From: Pleurostoma richardsiae
Lineage: Eukaryota; Ascomycota; Sordariomycetes; Calosphaeriales; Pleurostomataceae
Direction: 5' to 3'
DNA length: 64,000 nt
Assembly: GCA_030052745.1 (NCBI GenBank)
Contig: JANBVO010000061.1
Span: 62,001 to 126,000, forward strand
The notes below the pieces were generated by a model, which had not been told where the DNA came from, ran no database searches, and saw nothing but the letters and a program-made list of their open reading frames with translations. The position numbers and the translations under genes were made by a program. Each line of letters opens with the position of its first letter. Position 1 is the stretch's first letter. This document shows positions 1 to 10,674 of the stretch, one piece after another.

Positions 1-1909
1 CATCTGCTCCCAAAGATCGAGTACCTCATGTTCCTATACAAAGGCGCGGTCAGCGTCCTCGGTGCTGTACCTCAGCAACCAATGCGCTCCGATGGTACAC
101 GTAGGGATATTGGCCAGTACCAAGTATATATAAATTAAGCCAAAAGATATATATACATCTTCTAGTGCTAATTGGGGCCAAGAAGTATCGTCGGAGACGT
201 CGTTTAACAGGTGTACGCGGCTGCACCCACGGACGTGCGCTCAGTGAGCGATTACTGTCTTTCTCGTTTATTCATTCAAGTACTGCTATACCGCCTTCCC
301 TCTCGGCTTTACCGACCCGCCAGACGACGGAGACATGCGACGCATACATCATGACGAGCTACGAAGATCCGGGACTAGCGGGACCCGTGACGACCCTAAG
401 TAGACATTTTACTGTTGTTTCGGAGACTCGTTGTGTACGTGAACCAAGGGAGGGGATTTAACCGTCTATCGAGCGTCTAAAGGTGCAGACGGAGAGGATA
501 GTGCAGCAAGCCACTGTCACCTTACCATAGATCAGAGTAGCCGGGCGGAGTTAGCAAGCTGTCCACAACATCATCGGCATCACCACCATGCCCGGCAGCA
601 TCACCTACTGCAGCAATGTTAATTCGTTACCACTAACGGAGGCAACGCCTATACAGCTGTTGGGTGGGAAGCATCGGCTACGAACTTAGGCCGCCTAACA
701 CACGTGCTATAATGGTACTTATCCCGGACTATAGCCTCTGTTCCAATGTCCCTTCTTTATTCTGATTAGATGAAGTGCACAAGCCGACTTGGGGGCAGGT
801 TGAGGCTGATGATTCGAACAGTCACTAGTTTTGTCCTTTACACAACAACATTAGACCAACAATAATAATTATCTTCACCTGAATGATAATCACTACCACC
901 CCAGTCATGACTAACAATTATCATCATATGCAAGAGCAGTAGCGGTACCACGATTACTCATGGGGTAAGAAATAAAGGTAAATAAGGAGGTTAGGTTAGT
1001 GATATCATCTGCGTACAACTAGTTAGAACCATCTAGTACAGGCTGTGCAGTAGTAATAAGGGAGTAAGGTAATAGTTAAACCCAACATTATATCTTTTTA
1101 TATAGACTGCCTTGTAGTATACTATACAGAAGGCGTACCATTGCCATTAAAACAGGTCTATATCCTTGACTGGGACTGATGTTTAGTTTACCTGAACTCA
1201 TAGAGCGACTTTAATGCGTTAGATGCAAGTTTAAGTATTCCTGTATGTTAACATATGCGGTAGGTCAGTTTTCGCCATGTTTATAAAGAACTAAATTCGT
1301 CTGAGCATGCTCGATATCGCTTAAGGCTATATCTACTGATTAGAGTCTCGGAGCCGGATGTTAGGCTATTATTTACCTCCGAAAGGTTTGTGTAGGTGCC
1401 TACTTGGGTGGGTACCTAATGCGAGAGTGAGTGTGTCGGTTATCCGGTAGAACAGATCAACACGTCTTGTTGCGAAGTCCCGTACCTCAGGTAGTCTCGA
1501 AACAGTGTGTACAGTACAATAGTGTGTGGCGGCGTACACCTAAGGAAGGTACCTACCTAGGTATTCCGTATAGCACAAAGGTACCTGACCTACCTAACTT
1601 AGGTACCTAGGTACCTACATTACCTACCACTCAAGGTACGTACCCCGCCTTACCTAATTGAGCGGAGACATGATCGGGAGTGGACGTGCGCCTGCAATGA
1701 TGCTCAGGAATTTTTTGGCCATTGGCGACCACATCATCAGAGGTATAGGCCAACCTCTACTGCTAAACCTCGCGAGCCTCTTGTTGTATTCCCTTCCCTT
1801 ACCGTGAGCATATCTCCGTCCTCTTGACCTGCAACGTTGAGTGACGCCGAAAGAGGTGCTTGGTGCAGAAGCCACGACTTGCTGGTCTGCTTGTCTCCTG
1901 CTGCTCGTC
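1..1909. other. AT-rich intergenic region, no supported gene
   Basis: No open frame here looks like a protein: those present are short, lack recognisable motifs and have no partner exons. The stretch is clearly more AT-rich than the genes that follow. From about 1380 to 1650 it carries many copies of a short palindrome-like motif (variants of GGTACCTACCTAGGTA), discussed under findings. It ends at the TIM50 start codon, so the last few hundred bases should hold that promoter, but no clear TATA box was seen. Confidence 0.6.
1539..1645. repeat. Cluster of TACCTAGGTA-type motifs
   Basis: Within about 100 bp there are repeated, mostly palindromic words built from GGTACCT, CCTACCT and TACCTAGGTA. 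The same words recur in other gene-free stretches of the window (about 6003-6031, 9435-9478, 12560-12600, 15411-15419 and 52172-52216) and were not noticed inside the exons. Function unknown. Confidence 0.6.
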
Positions 1910-3675
1910 ATGCTGCCGAGGGCCATTGGGCGCTCGGTGCGGTCGCCTGCACTGTCGCGATGCGTCTCGGCTGCTACCTCCAGACCAGTTCTGCCGGCGA
2001 TATGGAGTCGAGGTATGGCAAAGGATAATCGCCCTGGTCAAGCACCCCGATTTTCAAGGCCACAGGACAACACAAGCACCCCGAAAACCTCGCTGAAACC
2101 CCCGGCATCTCCCTCGCCGGCCACTCGACCGAAACCACCGCAAGCCTCTGCAGATTCAGAGAGCCCCGAATCCACCGCGACTTCCCCGATTCCGCCGCCG
2201 ACAGATGTGCCTTCTTCTACAGCGCGCGGTGCAAATTCTTCGTCCGTGCCAGAAGGCGAGACGGAAGACCAGCCTAAGCAAATTCCGCTCTCGGAGCTGC
2301 CAGATTTGACCCAAGGCATTCCCTCCACCCTCGAGTACGAGACAGCCGGCGGGAACAGAGCATCCCTTGAGGCCGTGGACGGCGGCGCGGTTCCCAGCGT
2401 TGGCGGCCGTGGCCGTGGGGAGTTGCCCGCTTCCGCCTACGTGTCCTCCTCTGAGCGGCGACGTGACCGCCGGGCCAACTGGATGTTTGCGGCCCTAGGA
2501 GCTCTCGCTGTCGGCGGCACAGTCTATTTGGGGCGCAACTGGGACGACGATGACGAGAAACGCCACCCTGATGTTCCCAATGGCTGGGGTCTTGGCCTGT
2601 GGTGGAACCGTGCTAAAGCTCGACTCACGGAGGTCACCACCTACTACCAGGAACCGGCATTCGAGAAGCTGCTACCAGACCCTGATCCGATGTTTGAGCG
2701 GCCATACACGCTGTGCATCAGTCTGGAGGACATGCTGGTTCACAGCGAGTGGTCTCGGGAGCATGGTTGGCGCATCGCCAAGAGGCCCGGCGTTGACTAC
2801 TTCCTACACTATCTAAGCCAGTACTATGAGCTGGTACTCTTCACGACCGTGCCATTCAGCATCGCAGAACCTCTGGTGCGCAAACTAGACCCGTATCGCT
2901 TCATCGTATGGCCACTGTTCCGCGAGGCCACGAAGTACAAGGACGGCGAGATTGTCAAGGTTAGGCTTTACCCTAGTAGCAGCGGTGCGTGTGCGTGGTG
3001 GATTGGCTAACCTTGGGCTTGTAGGACTTGTCCTACTTAAACCGTGACCTTTCCAAGGTGATCATTATTGACACCGATCCTCAACATGTCCGGGCGCAGC
3101 CCGAGAATGCCATCATCCTGCCGAAGTGGACTGGTGACGCCAAGGATCAGGAGCTGGTAGGACTGATTCCATTCCTGGAGTACATCCACACTATGCAGTA
3201 TAGCGACGTACGCAAGGTTCTTAAGTCTTTCGAGGGCAAGCACATCCCTACCGAGTTCGCTCGCCGGGAGGCCATTGCGCGTGCCGAGTTCAACAAGCAG
3301 GTGGAGGAGGAGAAGCGCAAGCACCCGCATAAGGGGAAGAGCGGCATAGCGGCACTGGGCAGCTTGCTGGGTCTGAAGCCGGGCTCCATGAGCGTTATGG
3401 TGATGCCCGAGGGCGAGCAGAACCCCAGCGAGGCCTTTGCGTCCGGTAAGATGCTCCAGGACATTGCGCGAGAGCGCGGTCAGCGCAACTACGAAATGAT
3501 GGAGGAGGAGATCCGCAAGAACGGCGAGAAGTGGCTCAAAGAGGAGGCGGCCATGCAGGAAAAAATGCAGCAGGAGGCTATGAACAGTATGAAGAGCTCC
3601 TTCAGTGGCTGGTTCGTCCCCAACAGGCAGGATGATGCAGCGAAGCCCTCTGCGTCCGACGACAAGAAGGCTTGA
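1910..3675 (+). CDS. TIM50: TIM50, mitochondrial inner membrane translocase subunit
   Basis: Receptor of the TIM23 complex; it takes presequence proteins from the TOM complex in the intermembrane space and hands them to the TIM23 channel. Two exons, 1910-2959 and 3025-3675, with a 65-bp intron (GTTAGG...GTAG) joining in phase 0, give 566 residues. The start at 1910 was chosen because the next residues form a basic, acid-free presequence (MLPRAIGRSVRSPALSR); the frame is open back to 1841. A Ser/Pro/Thr-rich linker is followed by one membrane segment near residues 191-208 (WMFAALGALAVGG) and an FCP1/NIF-like domain from about residue 266 (CISLEDMLVHSEW, then VIIIDTDP). As in other TIM50 proteins the DxDxT phosphatase motif is degenerate. 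The C-terminal tail is charged and coiled-coil-like. Confidence 0.95.
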
Positions 3676-4037
3676 GCTGCCACGTGGGAAGGCTGCCACC
3701 TCTTTTCATCCATGTATATGTATAATTTACTTCGCCGAAGCGACAGTGAGGCGCACTACCCGCCTGGATGGGCATCTAGCCTCTCCCTGACTCTCCTCGA
3801 TGTATTTCTTTTATCATGCGGTAACTGCATTGGAACGGGCAGGAGACTCCGGGTGGGACACTGATCGTCAGGTTGGACAAAGCCCTGGCAAACTTTTCGG
3901 ATGGCAGCAAGTGGCTACTTTTACCGAGGTTTCGGCTGTAGACCTAATAGGATAGAGGCTGCCGATGTGATGGTATTGGCTAAATTGAGTCGTCACTTTG
4001 CAAGTAGTGACTCCCGGTCCGCACAGTTCAGCTTGAT
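3676..4037. other. Tail-to-tail intergenic spacer
   Basis: This spacer separates the convergent 3' ends of TIM50 and the phosphoesterase gene. It should hold both 3' UTRs and polyadenylation signals. No gene or repeat seen. Confidence 0.5.
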
Positions 4038-5861
4038 TCATCGCTGATTTGCTGCTGTATATATTCTGTCTTCTTCTGAGGAGTTCAGTGCGCCACTTGT
4101 TTCCATGGCTGCTTTCCCGCTGACTCTTCCGTCCTGCTGGCTCGAAATGGCTGTCGACCCCGAGCAGAAGTTCAAGATCCCATACATCACGGTAACGAGG
4201 ACGGTGGCGAGGTCAAGGACATGCACCAGCCACCACAAGTGCTGCTTCCCGAGCGCGCAGTTGGCAAAGTCGAACTGCCACTCCCATGTCTCCTCGTCGA
4301 ACCATACGCTCAACAGACCGGCATTCCCTCCGAAGCCGCCCATCATGCTCCGCACCGTGATCTCCCTGAGCCCAGGAACACCTGGCTGCCGCACGATCCC
4401 CTCCTTCTTGGCCTCCTGCCACCGCTTGACCTGCCACGAGCGGTCTGCGACGCTCTGCCCGTGGCTCTGGTTGATGAAGTGGTAAGTGTCACAGCCCTCG
4501 TGGTCATGCCCGTTCAGGATTACACCCCTCCTTCCCCTTCCGTTGGCCGGAGCCATAGTGTCTCCGTTTAGGCCGTATATGCCCTCGAGGAAGCCGCGCG
4601 TTGCGTCTGCGCTGAGCTGGTTCTGCTCCTTGAGCGTGCCGTCGTGGTCGTGAAAGGCGAAGAAAGGGGAGTCGATGCAGACGCCTTCGGGTTTATACAG
4701 CGGGACGTGGGTAAGCAGGAGGGTGAAGTGGCCGGCGTACTCGACGGCGGAGGCGGTATTGATGAGGGCATTGATGAAGTTGTATGTCTGGTCTTGTAGC
4801 TCGCCGCTCAGAGCAGGGGTGTCAAGGTTCATATCGTTGAGGACGACAATGCGCAGCTCGGGGGCGAGACGGTTGGAGCTATCGTTGGCCGTCTCGTCCA
4901 ACAGGCTTGCCGCCACAGACGGTGAAAGCGACGAGGCAGGGATTTCGAAGCGCAGCTCGTAGTTTGCCTTGCCGAACAGCTGTTCAAAGCGAGCGAGACG
5001 CTCGGTGTTTATGTCCCCGGCATAACCGATATCATGGTTGCCAGCAACATTCATGACCCGCCTCGTCCAGGCCTCGGCCTCGTCGTCGGCACTGCCTAGG
5101 TAACCGGCAAGGTCATATTCCTCAGTGGGGAATGCCATCACGTCGTCCGGGAGCCTCTCTCCCCCGCGTAGCACCCTGTTCCAGTAGCGGGCGCCGCGGC
5201 GGTCGAACTCTTCGTCGCTTATCCATTGGCTGCCCAGCAAATCGCCAAGGACGGCAACATGGGTGGGAGCCGCCCACCAGTGAAGCGTACGGTAAATGTG
5301 GGCGAGGTAGAAGTCATTGCCAAAGAGGTCAATGCGCTTGCGGACCGACTCGATGGTGTTAGGGATGTCCTCGAGGTAGAAGTCGATCAGATCGTGCAGC
5401 GACTGCCGAACGCGCTCGCGCAGGGAGGAGTAGCTAGTTCGGAATGCGGCATGTCGAGCCAGGCTCGTGAGATGGGGGAACGAAGCGCCGTGGGCATTAG
5501 GGATCGAAGTGTCGCCCTCCAGCTGCGGATCGCCCAGCGCGAGAAGCCGAAATGGCGCGAGGCGTGACGTGACGCGAGACGGCGGCGACCGACTGCCGGA
5601 TTGAGAGGGCTCAACGCGTACTGGTGAGGAGACGAACGGCAGATGCAGCTTGAGCGTCTCTATATACGCCGGCACAGCATTGTGCCCTTCAGGGCCGTTT
5701 GCGTTCGCATCTGCTGCGGGCGGAAGAGGGAACGCGCAGAAGTTGAAGGCGGGATACAGATAGAGGTACGCGGTCAGCGCGACCGATAGGGGCAGGAGGA
5801 CGCGCAGGGCATTGCGAATGAAGGCAGCGCGCACGAGAGGAGGGGAGGAAGGGGCGGACAT
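4038..5861 (-). CDS. Ted1/Cdc1-type metallophosphoesterase
   Basis: A calcineurin-like phosphoesterase of the yeast CDC1/TED1 group, ER-membrane enzymes that remove ethanolamine phosphate from GPI-anchor glycans and help GPI proteins leave the ER. A single exon encodes 607 residues from the ATG at 5861; the frame is open to an earlier ATG at 5948, but the later one puts the hydrophobic N-terminal membrane segment (ALRVLLPLSVALTAYLYLY) close to the start as expected. The metal-binding blocks appear in order: GDPQLEGD, GDLLGS, NVAGNHD and NGHDHEGCD. A second membrane segment (LVHVLDLATVLVTVMYGIL) lies near the C-terminus, so the catalytic domain probably sits in the ER lumen between two membrane spans. 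The split between the Ted1 and Cdc1 branches cannot be settled by eye. Confidence 0.85.
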   Translation of the reverse strand: MSAPSSPPLVRAAFIRNALRVLLPLSVALTAYLYLYPAFNFCAFPLPPAADANANGPEGHNAVPAYIETLKLHLPFVSSPVRVEPSQSGSRSPPSRVTSRLAPFRLLALGDPQLEGDTSIPNAHGASFPHLTSLARHAAFRTSYSSLRERVRQSLHDLIDFYLEDIPNTIESVRKRIDLFGNDFYLAHIYRTLHWWAAPTHVAVLGDLLGSQWISDEEFDRRGARYWNRVLRGGERLPDDVMAFPTEEYDLAGYLGSADDEAEAWTRRVMNVAGNHDIGYAGDINTERLARFEQLFGKANYELRFEIPASSLSPSVAASLLDETANDSSNRLAPELRIVVLNDMNLDTPALSGELQDQTYNFINALINTASAVEYAGHFTLLLTHVPLYKPEGVCIDSPFFAFHDHDGTLKEQNQLSADATRGFLEGIYGLNGDTMAPANGRGRRGVILNGHDHEGCDTYHFINQSHGQSVADRSWQVKRWQEAKKEGIVRQPGVPGLREITVRSMMGGFGGNAGLLSVWFDEETWEWQFDFANCALGKQHLWWLVHVLDLATVLVTVMYGILNFCSGSTAISSQQDGRVSGKAAMETSGALNSSEEDRIYTAANQR

Positions 5862-6411
5862 GTAGCAGGCTGCCGGACAAGACGACTCCTCCCGTCGTCT
5901 TTCTTCAGCCGTGCGAGCGTCGATTTCGAGCGACTCTTGACTGAACAATAGCCTGGAGCGATTTCGAGACCCCTATTCAGTACCGAAGCGTTAATGATTT
6001 AGGTAAGGTCACCAAGGTACCTGTCTACCTAGGTACAAGGCACAGTAATGGTTTTTTTTTTTTGTTTTCCCCAACCTTCGAGGCTTATCGCCAGACACGT
6101 GCTCACCGATAAGATGAGTATCAAAATTGGCCCGGCGTTCTAAGTTATGCTCAGACTCCGGGTCGGTCCTGAATCCGGGAGAGTGCTGGCCGCCGGTGCA
6201 CCTGCTCTCCCCGGAGGCGCATTTCAAGGCCACAAGAGTAAATCAGTCCTTCACAGCTAAATTGGTACGGGCTGACGACGGCCGACGCCTGATGCGTGCC
6301 CACTCGGACGGGAATATCCGGCGGCATGTAATAAACTTCATAATGTACTATGCTACATTATACTAGGTTATGCGCATGTAAAATACGCGACGAGTCTGAC
6401 GCTGTTCCTAT
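5862..6411. other. Intergenic spacer with poly-T and TACCTAGGTA motif
   Basis: This is the upstream region of the phosphoesterase gene and the 3' side of the sedolisin gene. It contains a TACCTAGGTA motif near 6021-6033 and a run of thirteen T at about 6050-6063. No gene seen. Confidence 0.5.
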
Positions 6412-8292
6412 CTATGCATTAGCAACTCCGGGAGCTGCTGCGGCTAGGAGCTTGTCGAATAGAGGAGTACCCAGCCCTGTGACTGGATCCCAGCCGGCTG
6501 TGGCATTCCAACGGGCACCACCCCTAAAAGCGGAGTTTGACGTGCAGCCGGAGCCGTACCCGGCCGTGATGTCTGTCAACGCCGCCGAGTTGTTATATAG
6601 CCACGGATTGAGGAACCCAAGGGGCGGCTGCCCCTGGCTCTTCCTTGCGGCGTTGAGCAGTGCAACTACGCCGGCGAAGGCCGGACAGGATGCGCTCGTT
6701 CCAGATAGACGAACGTTCCGCCCCTTGTCGACCACCGCAAACGCTTGGCCCTGGGCGGCGACATCGGGGATGCCACGCCCCGAGGCGTTGAAGAACGATG
6801 CATATGTGCTCCCGATCTGCTGAAGATAGGCTGACACAGCGGTGCTCTGCCACGCCGGCGTCGCATGGTAGATGCTAAAACCGCCGCTCGAGAAGCCGAC
6901 AGCCTTCTCTGGCCCCGTGCCCGTCGTGGCGCCGACGCTCGTGACGTAGGGGCACCCGGCAGGAAAGGTAGGTTGGAAGAAGGGGGCGTCGTCAGACTCG
7001 CGGACGCATGACCCACCGGGCCCTGAGTCGCCGGACGAGAACAGTATGCTGACGCCCCGGGCACCCAGTTGCATAAACATGTTGCACACCTTTAGTGCGT
7101 ACTCTTCTGGAACTGACTGCTCTTCCTCGCCGTAGGAGGTCGAGAGCGTTTGCGGTAGTGCCGTGTCATTCTGAGCGAGGAGGTATGTTAGGAACTCTAG
7201 GTAGGGCTCGTTGCTGCTAGGTCCAGGCTCGTCGTCCGTCGGAACAAGCGGGCTTGCCAATGTCAGGTCCAAGAAGTGCATCGTGTGGCAGGTGTGTGCG
7301 ATATGCAACGACAGGATATTCTCACTCACCCACGACCGGCTGTGCTATACTCGAGGATAGGGATCGGGTGGCTAACCCCCACAATGGTCTGCACATCAAG
7401 GTTCGCCTCCCCTGCGGCTCTCAGCCTACGTCCTGAAATTATATCTAGATGGAAGTATCTTACCGCTGTCATTGACGCTCCCCTGGTCGTTCAAGCCCCC
7501 GTTGACCAGCTCAACCGTGAAATTCTGGCCGTTGGCTTCGGGTACGAGCTGGCTTTCAAAGGACTGTAGATCCGTATACCGGGCATATTCCTCAAGATAG
7601 GACGCAAACGCTATGAGATTGTCTGAGGCAGACGCTGTGTAGTTGATGCTGTACAGCGACTTCAGACATGCCGGGGTGATGGTAGAGCCGCACGTAGCCG
7701 CCTCGACTTTAGAAGCAGCATCCAGAGCAAAGCTGGCAGAGTCAGGAAGGGAGTCGTCCATGGGGAGGACCTCAAAGATGGTAGACTTCCTTGTACCCAG
7801 TTGGCCGAAACGGGTGGTCGGTTGGACGAGGTCGACGTGAGCGGCGACGTGGTCGGGCACGCTATATGAGAGGGTGCGCAGCTTCGGCCCGCCCCCTTTC
7901 TCGTACTCATACCAGGCAAACTCGGCGCCCAGCATCTCGTCTGCAACACCAACGGTGGTCGTGATGGTAACCCAGTCATTGTCGATTGAGGGGACGATAC
8001 CATACTCTTCCAGCCATGTCGTCACGCTGGAGGTCGCCGCCTTAGACGGCGCGACGTACTGGCGCACCTCGTCGCGCGTCATGTGCATGCCATAGTTGGG
8101 GTGGCCCGGCGTCGACATCTCGAGCACAGTCTGCTCCAGCGCGTCCGCATATCCCTGGCGGAGTGCTATGCGCAGCGTGAGCCTATCCGCCTCCGATGCC
8201 GACCGGACGCGGGTCCATCCCTTTGGGACGGTGGGCAGGCTGTCGAAGACGCGGGCCGAGACGGCCGTCGCCAGCAAAGTGAGGAAAAGCAT
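6412..8292 (-). CDS. Secreted sedolisin (tripeptidyl-peptidase, family S53)
   Basis: Acid-acting serine-carboxyl protease that trims tripeptides from extracellular protein. Three exons (8292-7464, 7411-7330, 7252-6412) join in frame and give 583 residues, the usual length for fungal sedolisins. It begins with a signal peptide ([13 protein letters not shown]), then the Pro-kumamolisin activation domain, then the S53 catalytic domain. The catalytic Glu and Asp lie in GEANLD (about residues 278 and 282), right after the first splice junction; the serine is in SGTSAS (about 490); the oxyanion region is SSGDSG. The C-terminal calcium site appears as [10 protein letters not shown] and GWDPVTGLG. 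Both introns are short (52 and 77 bp). No neighbour suggests a pathway; it is probably a nutritional secreted protease. Confidence 0.93.
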
Positions 8293-9584
8293 GTCTCAGA
8301 TGAAAGGGGCTGGCAGCAGGAAGGGATGGCCAAGGCTGGATCACGAGGCGGGAGAGGAGCGTGATAAGAGGACTGAAAGAAGAGAAGGGATCCCTTCTTG
8401 TAGGGCCATTCTTACCAGACATTGGTATGCCAGCCATATTAATTGGACGCGCTGGGAAAGCTTTCCAATCCAGGCGATCATTCGCCGTGGGGCGAGCGAT
8501 GATCCCCCCTGGTTTGCCCCGAGACGAGCGCTTGCTCGACCATGCGATTGTCGTTTAGCGAGACCCTCTCCCCTGCTGCTCCTCTTGTCTTAATATGAGC
8601 AGCCAGGCGCAGCCCCTGGCACCATAGGAGAGATCTGCCGGCAGTGTCGCATTAGCAGATCTTTCTATCCACCATCCGCCGGACTGCAACCTCCTTGATT
8701 CGGCAGGCGGGCAGGCCAAGTTGCCTAAGCTGCCTAGTCCCACGAAAAACTGATAAACTTTTCTGGAGCCGAACCTTGGAGGGTAGAGGACCCGGGCTGG
8801 CGAGCCATGCGAAGGAGACATACCCCGCGAAGGAAGGCAGATATACGCATGACGAAGAGCAGAGGCGCAAGAAGAACAAAAAGGACCAAGAAGCCAGCAT
8901 TTTCGCCAGCCGCTTGATTGATCGCGAGAGCAGTTAAATCACGGCGATGGTGTCATCCCAGACGGGTTTCTCGTCACACTATAGGATGCGTCTCCGAGCG
9001 CGCCCATTGCGGAATTTAATTTGCACTGGCACTAGTTACCTGAGGCCAGGCAAAGGCTGCTCCGTGACGTCGACACGGCAGCAGGAGCAGTTTGCAGAAG
9101 GTGGTATATGGTTTAATATGTGCCGTTTCATACGCCTGAAATGCCTGAAGTCGGCAGCCCGAATTCGGAAGCTGCTGAGAGCGCAGCCATGCAAGTCCCT
9201 GACGAGAGCGGGTCAATGCAGTGAGATACCCGCATGCTTGTCCTCGGCCCTGAGATTAGGCCCGTCGGCGGATGTGTTGGTATCTTCAATGGGATGACGA
9301 CGAGCACCGCTTGTTCAGTTTTTGGTGGGGGTTTAACGTTAGATTTTCCTGGTCTCTTCCAGGTGGTGGGCGGTCCTGTGGCGGTGCTGGTTGACGTGGG
9401 TTGTAAGGTGAAAGCAGCCAATCAGCGTAACTATGTACCTAGGTACCTGATTTATGTACCCCGCCAAATGAATTGGCCAAGTACCTGAGTATTTAGGGAA
9501 AAATACCTTGAGGGAGCAGAGCTTGGCCCCAAGCATATGCTCATACTTTGCCTTGCCAGCGCTTCGTCCTCGGTGATCAACAAG
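8293..9584. other. Divergent intergenic region (sedolisin / RRP41)
   Basis: About 1.3 kb between two genes read away from each other, so it should contain both promoters. Short open frames here show no family features and no convincing splice partners. A TACCTAGGTA cluster occurs at about 9435-9478, just upstream of RRP41. Confidence 0.5.
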
Positions 9585-10492
9585 ATGCCTCTCGACACCT
9601 CCGCGTACGCGCTCGCGCTGTTGCGGGTCGATGGCCGACGCTGGAACGAGCTCCGGCGATGCCAAGCACAGATCCGGACCCAGGCCGCCGCCGACGGCTC
9701 CTCTTACCTCGAAATGGGAAACACAAAAGTCATGTGCGTCGTGACGGGACCGGCCGAACCGCGGAAGGGAGCGGGCGCCGGCGTGGGCGCCGGCGCGGGT
9801 GGAGGAGGAAGAGAGCAGAACAGGGAGGCTGAGGTGGCGGTCAGCGTGATTGTCGCCGGCTTCAGCTCCGTCGACCGCAAGAGGAGGGGCCGCATGGACA
9901 AGTGAGTTCTCGTCATTTGGTATGCCGAGGACTTGTTCCAGGCGGGTCACTGACAAGAGACACCCGGCTTCACAGGCGAGTCCAGGAAATGCAGTCAACC
10001 ATCGCCAACGCGCTGTCCGCTACGCTGCATACGCACCTCTTCCCCAGCAGTACTATCACTTTCTCTCTACACGTGCTCAGCCAAGACGGGTCTCTCCTTG
10101 CGGCGCTGCTGAACGCGTCCACCCTTGCGGCCATCGACGCCGGCATTCCCATGACCGATTATGTGGTGGCCTGCACCGCTGGGTCCACGTCGAGTTACGC
10201 CGCCGCAGACGAGGCCGCCGACCCCCTGCTTGACTTGAACCACCAGGAGGAGCAGGAGCTACCGAGCCTGACCGTCGCCACACTCGGCGATAGCGACCGT
10301 GTCGCGGTGCTGGTGTGCGAGAGCAGGCTCCAGATCAGTCGCTTAGAGGGAATGCTAGCCGTGGGCATTGACGGATGCAAGCAGGTGCGCGAGATCCTCG
10401 ACCAGGTCGTCAGGGACAAAGGCGTGGCCATGGTCAGAGAAGGGGTTGTCCAGAGAGGTATATCACTTGGCGAGATGGAAATCGACAGCTAG
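9585..10492 (+). CDS. SKI6: Exosome core subunit RRP41/SKI6
   Basis: RNase PH-fold subunit of the six-member ring of the RNA exosome, which degrades and trims RNA in nucleus and cytoplasm; in fungi the ring is catalytically inactive. Exons 9585-9901 and 9976-10492, with a 74-bp intron (GTGAGT...CACAG), give 277 residues. The start at 9585 matches the family N-terminus (MPLDTSAYALALLRVDGRRWNELR); the upstream in-frame ATG at 9537 would add an unrelated leader. The hallmark RxDGRRWNELR and DGSSYLEMGNTKV blocks are clear. Unlike the yeast protein it carries a Gly/Ala-rich insertion of about 20 residues after GPAEPRK, encoded by GC-rich repeats around 9768-9815. Confidence 0.93.
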
Positions 10493-10674
10493 CCGTGCTT
10501 CGCATCACGATCTTGCGTGATGGATGGATGGTTGCAGCAGGAAATGGTGGTCGTCAGGAGGTATTTGCTTTTCCCTCATTCTTGAAAGCTGCCTCCCGTT
10601 CTGTTCAACATCAACAGACCGATATTAACGTTCAAGCTAACTATTATTACACCTCAGCTGTGCGACAACGGTTC

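Noticed and set aside
165-461. 98-residue plus-strand open frame
   Set aside because: Low-complexity composition, no motif, no splice partner, lies in AT-rich repeat-bearing DNA.
3037-3699. 220-residue minus-strand open frame
   Set aside because: Antisense shadow of TIM50 exon 2.
9339-9998. 219-residue minus-strand open frame
   Set aside because: It is antisense to RRP41 exon 1 and reflects GC-rich third positions; no family features.
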